Shown in pieces: positions 7,964 through 13,397 of a stretch of DNA of 13,397 nucleotides. Within the stretch, counting starts at the first letter, position 1, and each line of letters starts with the position of its first letter. The notes under the pieces are model-generated. The model saw nothing but the letters and a program-made list of their open reading frames with translations. It was not told the DNA's origin and did no database searches. Origin of the DNA: Pleurocapsa sp. MO_226.B13 (GTDB lineage Bacteria; Cyanobacteriota; Cyanobacteriia; Cyanobacteriales; Xenococcaceae). The position numbers and the translations under genes are program-made. The DNA lies in contig JASJEI010000185.1 of assembly GCA_030064795.1 (NCBI GenBank), positions 1 to 13,397 on the forward strand, read 5' to 3'.

Positions 7964-8352
7964 CTTTGTTGAATCTTGATGCTTCCTCTACCAAATCCTC
8001 CAACCCCATTGAAAGTGTACTCATCCCTCGCTCCAATGCTTCAATTCGGCCACGACGAGATAGAGCTTCAACCGCCTTCAAATAAGCTTTACTTCCAGCT
8101 TTACCTAAATATCGATGACGAGATGGAGTCCCATTTTTGGTGACAAAAATCGGGTCATGGGACATCCATTTGTAATACCAATAACGACCGCCCTTTTGTC
8201 CTTTGGCGAGGGTTTCGGACAATCCAACAACCAGACGGAGCAATTTCTCCTTCAGAGCGGATGTCTTCAATATCTTGTTGGAGTTGTTTGAGAAGATGTT
8301 TAAGTTCATCTAGACGACTGGCTACATCCTTCTGTTGACGGGCATTGGGCAT
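7959..8352 (-). pseudogene. Small coiled-coil/WYYK protein of unknown function, one frameshift
   Basis: From ATG 8352 one frame gives MPNARQQKDVASRLDELKHL, a heptad-rich helical stretch (LLKQLQQDIEDI) and EGEIAPSGCWIVRNPRQ. Homology then continues in another frame as KGQKGGRYWYYKWMS, PIFVTKNGTPSRHRYLGKAGS and an Arg/Glu-rich helical C-terminus ending at 7959. A frameshift near 8205-8215 separates them; repaired, the protein would be about 130 residues. I recognise the pattern (acidic coiled coil, CWI motif, YWYYK, YLGKAG) as a recurring small cyanobacterial hypothetical protein, with no function I can assign. Its stop codon falls in the CTA of the GTTCGCTAACC repeat, and a second GTTCGCTAACC lies 40 bp before its start. 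This suggests it is cargo of the mobile element. Confidence 0.6.
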
Positions 8353-8392
8353 AGTTAAGACCAGAAAAAGTCCTAATTCATTATGTAGTAAA

Positions 8393-8403
8393 GTTCGCTA
8401 ACC
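8393..8403 (+). repeat. GTTCGCTAACC, internal copy of the element-end motif
   Basis: This 11-bp word is identical to 7953-7963, and its core TTCGCTAAC occurs inverted at 9919-9927. The pair 8393/9927 brackets the transposase closely and could be the true ends of an IS4-family element of about 1.53 kb. The pair 7953/8393 brackets the small cargo gene as direct repeats. Confidence 0.5.
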
Positions 8404-8447
8404 AAATCCTTATTCTACTCCCGCACCTCGTAGCAATCAACTCCCTC

Positions 8448-9854
8448 CTAAACTTTAAAATGGGAGCGTAATTGCCATCCTTCACACAAAGATTGCAATT
8501 CTAAAAATCCGCGCCATAAAACGGTAATACCAATATTACTTTTCTTTCGATGACTCAAGTAACCGCCCAAACGAGCTACAGCTTGCATCGCCCAGGCCAC
8601 CGTTAAATCTACTACGGGGACTGATTTTCCAGATTTGGCAGCTAAAACCTCAATTTGTACCTCATTTAAAACCGAAGATGGGGGTGCTTCTGGTTCGGTT
8701 CGATTCAAATAGGTCATTTTTAACAATTGTGCCGCAATATTCGTTAAAAATCCGAATAATACCTGCATACTATCTCCAGATAGACGATAGCTTTCCGCCT
8801 TACATCCTGACGCTTTGAATTTTATGATATTCTTCAATTCGCCAACGGTAAGTGTACCACCGTAAAATGGTTTGTGCCTGTTCCTCATTTGTAACGGGTT
8901 CTGTAGTCAAGATCATCCATTCTACGGGTTCACAGCCCTCTGGGGGGTCAATTTCTACGGCATAAACCCCATAAACTTCAAAAGATTCTGGTTCTTTAAT
9001 TCTGGCGGGACTACGAAGTTTAATAGGTGCATATCTAATTGCCAAAACTGCGATTCGCTCTGTCCTCTGTTTGGTTTTGGCTAGTTCTACCGCTACTTCC
9101 ATCTTGATCGGTTGGGATGGTAGCCATTCCCATAGATAACTGTTTTCTCCCTCAAGTGCTCGATTATGTGCTGCTCTTACTACTAACCCTGTATTTGAGG
9201 TTTTACTGACTTGAGCAAAGACTTCCGCAATGTCCCCTTCTCGGTCAAATACATGAATGATTTTGGGTCTTTTAGGCTCTGGAACGGAGATTTTTAAGAG
9301 TTTTTCGACTTCTTTGAGAGCTTCTATCCATTTATAAGATTCTTTCTCTTCAATTGGGCGTTTTCTGGCTCTGAAAAGTTTTTTCTTCCTCTGTTTCTTC
9401 GTTAGATTTTTCCCTTTTTCTTCATGCTCTCGATGCCACAGTTTTTCTGTTAGTAATCCTATTGGTTGTCCATTGTCGGCATCGAGGGCTAAAGTGCTAT
9501 GTAGAATTAGTCCATTTCCCCCATTGCCAATCGGTCCATATTCGGCTCTTTTTTCGAGGATTTTCTTGTAATCGAGATAGGTTGTATCTCCCACTGCTAA
9601 TACGATGGGGAGTGCTTTAATCTGAGCTGCTGTTTGAAGATGATAGGGTTGGCACACACTGCTTAAGCTAGTTTTCGGATTGGCAAAGAATTCATAAGCT
9701 CTTTTCAGGTCACTTGCTCTCTCAAAAATCTCTCTCGTGTGGCTTGCCATATTTTAACGATAATCTCGATTCAATGAACATCGCCCTTTTGGTTAAACGT
9801 TGATCTCCAAAGTCGCATTTTTCCGTTATTGAATTTTTGGTCTGATTCATTCAT
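8448..9854 (-). pseudogene. IS4-like transposase, frameshifted
   Basis: Reading leftward from ATG 9854, the pieces assemble to about 469 codons, normal for the family. The start MNESDQKFNNGK shifts near 9815 to CDFGDQRLTKRAMFIESRLS, then near 9755 to ASHTREIFERASDLKRAYEF. The DDE residues are present: Asp in LAVGDTTYLDY, Asp in IIHVFDREGDIAEVF, and Glu in YTYRWRIEEYHK (the Y-R-E signature of IS4/Tn5-type enzymes). A further shift near 8815 breaks the chain right after this motif and before ASGCKAESYRLSGDS, MQVLFGFLTNIAAQLL and the C-terminus at 8448. With three frameshifts it is inactive, although the middle 316 codons are open. I see no canonical slippery heptamer at 8815 that would suggest programmed frameshifting. 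Confidence 0.75.
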
Positions 9855-9918
9855 AACTTAACAATCGGCTCAATTATTTTGCTCTATCGAGAGCGCAGAT
9901 TTCTCTAAATGAGTAATT

Positions 9919-9978
9919 GTTAGCGAATATTGTTACACAACTTATATTTCCTCCAAAAGATGCCGTGAAAAGTCAGGG
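9919..9978 (-). repeat. Right 60-bp inverted repeat
   Basis: It is the inverse partner of 7904-7963, same length and about 83% identical. Its outer half encodes the last residues (PDFSRHL) of the minus-strand ORF that ends at 9942, implying the mobile-element end supplied that ORF's C-terminus. Confidence 0.85.
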
Positions 9979-10283
9979 GCTGAGTAGGCGATCGCTTTTG
10001 CGAGGTTGAAACATTTTTCTTGGTTTTCATGAGCCATGATAGAAATAGGCAGAATCGGAATCATACTTCGTTTAATTCCGATTTGCTTGTCAACAGCCTG
10101 AGCCTTTTGCATCCAGTCTTGGATCTGAGTTTTTGATGTATAGGTAGATGATTTTGGGCCTTTTAGTATCAGAGGGATTTCTTGTAGTGACTTGATTGAG
10201 CCGTCGGAAAAAAAATGTATTCGCCCTGGAATTTTATAGACCTGTTCTGCCATTTTTTTATCGCTTGGGTTAAATACTGCCAT
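9942..10283 (-). CDS. Hypothetical protein, C-terminus supplied by mobile-element end
   Basis: This frame of 113 residues starts at ATG 10283 (an alternative is the Met 10 codons downstream). The sequence is mixed and soluble-looking, e.g. KIPGRIHFFSDGSIKSLQEI, YTSKTQIQDWMQKAQ and MIPILPISIMAHENQEKCFN. I do not recognise a family. The final residues APDFSRHLLEEI are encoded within the right inverted repeat of the mobile element, so the native protein was probably longer and was truncated by the insertion. It is divergent from the RHH-like gene that starts 61 bp away, an arrangement compatible with shared control. Codon use is ordinary for the window. It could be a real but truncated gene or a fortuitous ORF. 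Confidence 0.45.
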   Translation of the reverse strand: MAVFNPSDKKMAEQVYKIPGRIHFFSDGSIKSLQEIPLILKGPKSSTYTSKTQIQDWMQKAQAVDKQIGIKRSMIPILPISIMAHENQEKCFNLAKAIAYSAPDFSRHLLEEI

Positions 10284-10343
10284 ACTTGTTGCTACCAGCC
10301 CCTCGATATTAACTTCTATTCAAGTAAGCGTTTAGATAGATCT

Positions 10344-10660
10344 ATGTCGATCCTTCTAAATGAATATTTAATACAACCAGAAAACCAGAAAACCAGAAAA
10401 CCAGAAAACAACAAAACCAGATAACTGGTAATCCTGAAAGCAATAATTCTGGGAATCGAGAAAACAACATTGCCAGCAATACAGAAAACCAGAAAGCAAT
10501 AAAACCAGAAAACCAGAAAACTATACAAGAAGATCTGGTTAATCTAAGTATTAAAGTTCCAAGAAGACTCAGACAAAAGTGGGTGGCAGAATCTAGATTG
10601 AGAGGAACTACCTTGACTGCTATTATTTCAGACTACCTTAAAAACGAGCTTGGAGAATAA
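10344..10660 (+). pseudogene. Ribbon-helix-helix (ParG/CopG-like) protein, out of frame through 8-bp repeats
   Basis: ATG 10344 opens MSILLNEYLIQPENQ and runs into four CCAGAAAA units, ending at a TAA at 10422-10424. The rest is open in another frame: QITGNPESNNSGNRENN, then NTENQKAIKPENQKTIQE, then the conserved C-terminus (VNLSIKVPRRLRQKW, SRLRGTTLTAIISDYLKNEL) ending at 10660. This C-terminus has the beta-strand plus two-helix pattern of RHH DNA-binding proteins such as plasmid-partition or antitoxin regulators. Losing one 8-bp unit exactly joins the frames and gives 102 residues; I checked this codon by codon. The N-terminus is a disordered N/Q/K-rich repeat region. No strong ribosome-binding site is seen. 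It could be a phase-variable gene or a simple frameshift mutant. Confidence 0.65.
10377..10420 (+). repeat. 8-bp tandem repeat CCAGAAAA x4 in the RHH gene
   Basis: Four perfect units occupy 10377-10408, followed by a variant unit CAACAAAA and CCAG. Two more perfect units lie at 10505-10520 in the same gene. Because 8 is not a multiple of 3, each gain or loss of a unit changes the frame downstream of ATG 10344. Three units are in frame; four, as here, are not. Confidence 0.9.
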
Positions 10661-10763
10661 TATGTAAAAGTATTAATGCTATTGAGTCGGCTGAAACTTT
10701 AGACATTATGAAAAGGCGATCGCATTTTCAACTAAGAGATTGAGTTACCGAACGTAAAAGGTT

Positions 10764-11033
10764 TCAGCCAATATTCTCCAAAAAGTGAATTTCGTCTAAT
10801 TGACTCGGCGACACTTGTTCTTCTGTATTAACGGGAGCCAGCAATGATGCTTTATTTGGCTTTCTTATACTCTCGCTCAAGAAGCTTAAGCAGTTTCATT
10901 TCTAAGTCAGCTCAACCCGTTCGGACTCTTTTTTCAGCTTGGAGAGGGGACGAGCTTGGTACTCCGATTGCGGCAAAATCTGAACGCCCCGTTCAGATTG
11001 TTCCAATGTCTTGAGAACTCGATCGAATGCTAT
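10764..11033 (-). pseudogene. Possible gene remnant, unrecognised
   Basis: Three protein-like minus-strand pieces follow one another: AFDRVLKTLEQSERGVQILP continuing to SKLKKESERVELT (stop at 10902); DLEMKLLKLLEREYKKAK in a shifted frame (stop at 10852); and back in the first frame APVNTEEQVSPSQLDEIHFL (stop at 10764). Their composition is helical and charged like real protein, but no family is recognised and no start is visible. It could be chance. Confidence 0.25.
10979..10997. repeat. Perfect 8-bp-arm palindrome
   Basis: TCTGAACG, loop CCC, CGTTCAGA. This is the third short perfect hairpin with a 3-nt loop in the window, after 2805-2827 and 7658-7678. No adjacent gene start explains it. 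Confidence 0.5.
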
Positions 11034-11270
11034 TCAAGCTTAAGTTGTGACTAATGGCGCGCCGTAATTTCAACTTCCTACAGTGAGCTTTTATTGGAAT
11101 TAAAAGTGAAGAAATAATAAAAGGCTCTAATCTAGCAGAAATACGTAGATATTATTCAAATGTCAGAGTCTGGCTGGAATTATTGGTGCTCGCCCGAAAC
11201 ATAATTCTGTTCTCTAGCAATGCAGCTTAACTGAAATCAATTGTAGAGGAGCGATCGCATTCCCCAATCC

Positions 11271-11297
11271 TTTCACGCGATAACACACTTTTATAAA
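11271..11297 (+). promoter_or_regulatory. Weak candidate promoter for the caspase operon
   Basis: TTTCAC (11271-11276) and TATAAA (11292-11297) are 15 bp apart, shorter than ideal. Transcription would start about 14 nt before ATG 11318. A HIP1 site lies just upstream at about 11251. It is low confidence. Confidence 0.25.
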
Positions 11298-11317
11298 TCA
11301 CTGGATCAATTTCGCAA

Positions 11318-11764
11318 ATGACTAATCCTCCAATTGATCCCGAATCTACGCCTACATTTCATCCTGCTCCAGAAGATGTTCTCGAGTGTGCCCGTTCAAT
11401 TCGTCCTAAGCTGGAAGAATTACTGGGTCCAGAGGCGGAACGGGTAGACCACCAACTTGCTGACTTGCTTGCCAAAGCCAATACAGGTCAGCAGGTGGAT
11501 GATCGGATTCTCGACCTGCTGAAGCGAGATGAAGAAACTTACTATTGGATGGCGGAGTTCTTAAGTGAACCACTTGAATCAAGGGGCTTTCAGCGCCTTC
11601 CTGGACGGGGAGCCGTGGGACAAGCCCATAAATATGTCTGTCCTCTAGGCAATGACTACACCTGGTACCGTCGTGGTGGTGAACCGATCAGAACTTGCCC
11701 GACATGTCGCGTTGAACTAGTTCCAGCGGATTGGCCAACCAATCAGTCAACTCGTGAATCGTAG
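11318..11764 (+). CDS. Caspase-operon protein with HxxxC/CxxC putative zinc ribbon
   Basis: This is a 148-residue protein. Residues 1-90 are acidic and helical (DVLECARSIRPKLEELLG, ADLLAKANTGQQVDDRILDL). Residues 100-136 hold AHKYVCPLGNDYTWYRR, GEPIRTCPTCRVELVPA: His104, Cys108, Cys127 and Cys130 are spaced like a small zinc ribbon. I recall this 'CP.G..Y.WYRR.GEP...CP' pattern as recurring in proteins encoded beside prokaryotic caspase and other conflict-system genes, with no proven function. It starts the operon: its stop is 9 bp before the next ATG, and the same-strand caspase gene follows. A role as adaptor or sensor is inference from context. The start at 11318 has no strong ribosome-binding site but is the only plausible ATG. 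Confidence 0.75.
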   Translation: MTNPPIDPESTPTFHPAPEDVLECARSIRPKLEELLGPEAERVDHQLADLLAKANTGQQVDDRILDLLKRDEETYYWMAEFLSEPLESRGFQRLPGRGAVGQAHKYVCPLGNDYTWYRRGGEPIRTCPTCRVELVPADWPTNQSTRES

Positions 11765-11773
11765 TCAACTAAG

Positions 11774-12955
11774 ATGGCAACCAACTTTATCACCGGTTTT
11801 AGCAGCAAACTCGCCGAGAGTTGGATTGCTAGTTTGTTGACTCCTGCCTTTGTCTTCTGGGCGGGTGGAGTAGCAACCTGGGTGCATCAGCTTAACGAAC
11901 AGCAACGAACAGAATGGAGCAATTGGCTGATAAACCTCTCAGATGTTTGGACAATCGCTCTGTTGGTGGGAAGTTTGCTTGTTGTGGTGTCGTCAGGGGC
12001 GATCGTTCAACGGTTAGATTTTCCGGTTCTGCGATTCCTCGAAGGATATTGGCCTCGATGGTTACGGCCATTATGGTTATGGTTGGTCAAATGCCAACGG
12101 TCTCAACTCAGACGCGATCGCTGGCGGATTGCCTGTCTGGATAAGAAACAAGCTGAAGAACTTACGTCTGATGAACTAGAAAGGTTTTGGTCGAGCTATT
12201 GGCCTCAATGGTTGCGACCTTTTAGAGCCTGGCTCCGTCCCTTGCGCGATCGCTGGATTACACGAAAAAAATCCAAGCTAAGGAAGCTTGTTAAGTGCTA
12301 TCAATTTCTAGTTCAGAAACAAGTGGGAGGAGTAACTGCCTTAACAGCTGAAGAGTTTGATAAATATGAATCTCTAGACGTGTGGCGACAAGCAGCGAAA
12401 CACAAGCGTCGAGGTTTAACTCTTAAGGAAGAAGAAGAGTATGCCAGGCTGGATTGGCGACTTCGGCAAGCGCCTGCTGATTACAACCGCTTCTTGATGC
12501 CAACGCGCTTAGGGAATCTGCTTCGTGCAGCAGAAACGCGCCCTTATGACAAGTATAGGCTAGATGCGGTAACCTGCTGGTCGCGTTTATGGCTTGTTTT
12601 GCCAGAGAGTGCCCAGAAGGAGCTGACAGAGGCCCGAGCAGAACTGAATCTGGGGGCGCGATTCTGGCTGTGGAGCTTACTGTTCTTAATTTGGAGTATT
12701 TGGACCTGGTGGGCAATTCCGATTGGTTTGCTTTCTGCTCTGCTAGTATATCGTTGGATGCTGAGTGCAGCTACCAACTATGGTGAGCTGATTGAAGCTG
12801 CCTTTGATATATACCGTTTTGAACTCTACAAATCGTTGCATTGGCCCCTACCGACAGATTCAGATAATGAACGGCAGAAGGGACTGGAGATCACCCAATA
12901 CCTCCTGGGAAACTTGAGACGGATAAAGTTCGAGGAAAAAGGAGAGGATGTATGA
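11774..12955 (+). CDS. Integral membrane protein of the caspase operon
   Basis: The protein has 393 residues with two N-terminal membrane segments (about 17-37 and 59-78), a large charged loop of about 220 residues (80-297), and two close C-terminal segments (about 298-314 and 316-331). The loop carries the motif TRLGNLLRAAETRPYDKYRL, then DAVTCWSRLWLVLP, which I recall from uncharacterised membrane proteins of predicted conflict or signalling operons. YWPRWLRP (residues 92-99) recurs as YWPQWLRP (142-149), and RDRW recurs at 114-117 and 158-161. At DNA level TATTGGCCTC repeats at a spacing of 150 bp, suggesting an internal 50-codon duplication. The gene overlaps the caspase start in ATGA, implying translational coupling. 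It may be a membrane target, anchor or pore partner for the protease (inference). Confidence 0.8.
   Translation: MATNFITGFSSKLAESWIASLLTPAFVFWAGGVATWVHQLNEQQRTEWSNWLINLSDVWTIALLVGSLLVVVSSGAIVQRLDFPVLRFLEGYWPRWLRPLWLWLVKCQRSQLRRDRWRIACLDKKQAEELTSDELERFWSSYWPQWLRPFRAWLRPLRDRWITRKKSKLRKLVKCYQFLVQKQVGGVTALTAEEFDKYESLDVWRQAAKHKRRGLTLKEEEEYARLDWRLRQAPADYNRFLMPTRLGNLLRAAETRPYDKYRLDAVTCWSRLWLVLPESAQKELTEARAELNLGARFWLWSLLFLIWSIWTWWAIPIGLLSALLVYRWMLSAATNYGELIEAAFDIYRFELYKSLHWPLPTDSDNERQKGLEITQYLLGNLRRIKFEEKGEDV
12939..12944 (+). promoter_or_regulatory. Strong ribosome-binding site of the caspase gene
   Basis: AAGGAG lies 7 nt before ATG 12952 and within the end of the membrane-protein gene. It is the clearest Shine-Dalgarno in the window and fixes the caspase start in the 4-bp overlap. 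Confidence 0.8.
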
Positions 12956-13278
12956 GTCGTGATGCGCTTGTAGTTGGCATCAATCGCTATCAGTGGCAAG
13001 GCTTACCAAATCTGCGCTCGCCTGCTAGAGATGCCGAAGCGATCGCCCAGATTTTAGAAAAGTCTGGCGATTTTCAAGTCCAGCGACTACCAGAATTCTT
13101 GAACCCTTTCGAGAACCATGCTCCTCGAATAGCCCGACATAAAGAAGTGACCCTGGAACACCTAGAAGCAGCTTTGGTGCAACTATTCAATTCTGAGGCA
13201 GAAACTGCTCTGTTCTTCTTCTCTGGACACGGACTAAGAAAAGAGGGAGAAACCCATGAAGGCTTTCTAGCTACCTGA
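12952..13278 (+). pseudogene. Caspase-like protease (peptidase C14), truncated by an insertion-sequence end
   Basis: The 108 residues left show the start of a prokaryotic caspase (metacaspase-type) domain: ALVVGINRYQWQGLPNLRSP, ARDAEAIAQILEK, then FFFSGHGLRKEGETHEGFLAT with the catalytic His93 in SGHG. The catalytic cysteine, expected some 40-60 residues later (D-x-C-x-S/G region), is missing: at 13274-13275 the gene meets the element-end motif CCTGACTTTTCACGGCATCT, whose TGA supplies the stop codon. Normal family members continue after GFLAT with SD and the Cys-containing half, often plus C-terminal effector or sensor domains. It is translationally coupled to the membrane protein (ATGA overlap, AAGGAG site). 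The product cannot be an active protease unless the insertion excises. Confidence 0.85.
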
Positions 13279-13397
13279 CTTTTCACGGCATCTCTGAAAC
13301 CCCCTCCAGAACTGGATTTCCTCCCAAGGCTTATTTTCAATAATTTTGGCTTAATGACAATCGATAACGGGAAAATAAGCCTTGGGGAATCGGTGGT
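13274..13397 (+). mobile_element. Left end of another mobile element interrupting the caspase gene
   Basis: CCTGACTTTTCACGGCATCT at 13274-13293 matches the ends of the 7904-9978 element exactly over 20 bp, then diverges (CTGAAACCCCCTCC). Caspase homology stops at this point. The orientation indicates the element extends rightward beyond the window. A 16-bp inverted repeat lies inside. Confidence 0.7.
13323..13386. repeat. Perfect 16-bp inverted repeat inside the right-hand element
   Basis: CCCAAGGCTTATTTTC (13323-13338) and GAAAATAAGCCTTGGG (13371-13386) pair perfectly around a 32-nt loop, with partial pairing continuing outward (GATTTCCTC versus GGAATC). It could be a subterminal hairpin, a nested mini-element, or an insertion-sequence end pair. 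Confidence 0.75.

Larger units (their letters stand above)
7904..9978 (-). mobile_element. 2.07-kb element with 60-bp inverted repeats, IS4-like transposase and cargo gene
   Basis: The element is bounded by two inverted 60-bp repeats matching at about 50 of 60 positions. Inside, on the minus strand, are a broken IS4-like transposase (8448-9854) and a broken small gene (7959-8352). The outermost 20 bp (CCTGACTTTTCACGGCATCT) recur at 13274, where they interrupt the caspase gene, supporting their role as mobile-element ends. No matching target duplication flanks this copy. An alternative reading is that only 8394-9927 (about 1.53 kb, ends TTCGCTAAC) is the IS4-type element and the outer part is an older unit. 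No HIP1 site occurs inside. Confidence 0.7.
10661..11317. other. Mostly non-coding, decayed 657-bp spacer
   Basis: No convincing intact gene is present. It contains two HIP1 sites, a 9-bp inverted pair GGCTGAAAC/GTTTCAGCC (10689-10697 and 10761-10769), minus-strand ORF scraps (10764-11033), a small palindrome (10979-10997), and a plus-strand open stretch of about 40 codons near 11090-11210 without a start codon. It separates the RHH gene from the caspase operon. Confidence 0.6.

Noticed and set aside
8800..8888. Programmed frameshift joining the two transposase halves
   Set aside because: No canonical slippery heptamer is visible in the overlap, and two further frameshifts upstream show general decay.
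10377..10520. Repeated CCAGAAAA units as a CRISPR array
   Set aside because: Units are 8 bp, directly adjacent without unique spacers, and part of a coding frame.
10316..10528. Minus-strand hydrophobic ORF (FLVFWF-type repeats)
   Set aside because: It is the complement of the CCAGAAAA repeat region; the repeat alone creates the Phe/Leu/Val pattern.
10689..10769. GGCTGAAAC/GTTTCAGCC pair as a terminator for the RHH gene
   Set aside because: The 63-bp separation and lack of a T-tract make a terminator unlikely.
11090..11211. Plus-strand open stretch of about 40 codons (IKSEEIIKGSNLAEIRRYYS)
   Set aside because: No start codon, no ribosome-binding site and no recognised family; kept only as part of the spacer description.
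12423..12786. Several ORFs overlapping the membrane-protein gene on both strands
   Set aside because: They are out of frame with a well-supported 393-residue membrane protein and look compositionally arbitrary.
13074..13340. Minus-strand ORF of 88 codons opposite the caspase
   Set aside because: Serine- and arginine-rich shadow of the caspase coding strand, crossing the insertion junction.

Overview
The window looks like an accessory region of a cyanobacterial genome. The octamer GCGATCGC (HIP1, abundant in many cyanobacterial genomes) occurs about a dozen times in the host-type genes and spacers, and I saw none inside the two long insertion-sequence bodies. Several protein families are also typical of cyanobacteria: HTH plus AAA-like ATPases, a prokaryotic caspase with a membrane partner, and this transposase type. 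No rRNA or tRNA gene was recognised.

Layout. (1) 1-2517, minus strand: two adjacent AAA-like ATPase genes. The upstream one has an N-terminal HTH domain; the downstream one runs off the left edge. (2) 2566-4400: a divergent LysR-type regulator, a convergent DoxX-like membrane protein, and a 16-bp palindrome resembling the cyanobacterial LexA box. (3) 4421-6091: a dead insertion sequence with several frameshifts, itself interrupted by an 86-bp palindromic mini-element. (4) 6099-7621: a frameshifted acyltransferase pseudogene convergent with an intact lipase-like hydrolase. (5) 7714-9978: the C-terminal scrap of a second transposase of the first type, then a 2.07-kb element bounded by 60-bp inverted repeats that carries a broken IS4-like transposase and a broken small cargo gene. 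(6) 9942-11317: a hypothetical ORF, a ribbon-helix-helix-like gene whose frame depends on an 8-bp tandem repeat, and about 650 bp of mostly decayed sequence. (7) 11318-13278: a three-gene operon (HxxxC/CxxC protein, four-segment membrane protein, caspase-like protease) whose protease is cut off before its catalytic cysteine by another insertion-sequence end.

How the parts fit. The right-hand operon resembles predicted prokaryotic caspase-based conflict or cell-death modules, and the ATPases on the left belong to signalling-ATPase families often found in such loci. That link is inference from family and context. In this copy the caspase is disarmed, two other host genes (acyltransferase and RHH gene) are out of frame, and at least three insertion sequences have left debris. 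The most distinctive single observation is the RHH gene: four CCAGAAAA units put it out of frame, while three units would give an uninterrupted 102-residue protein.
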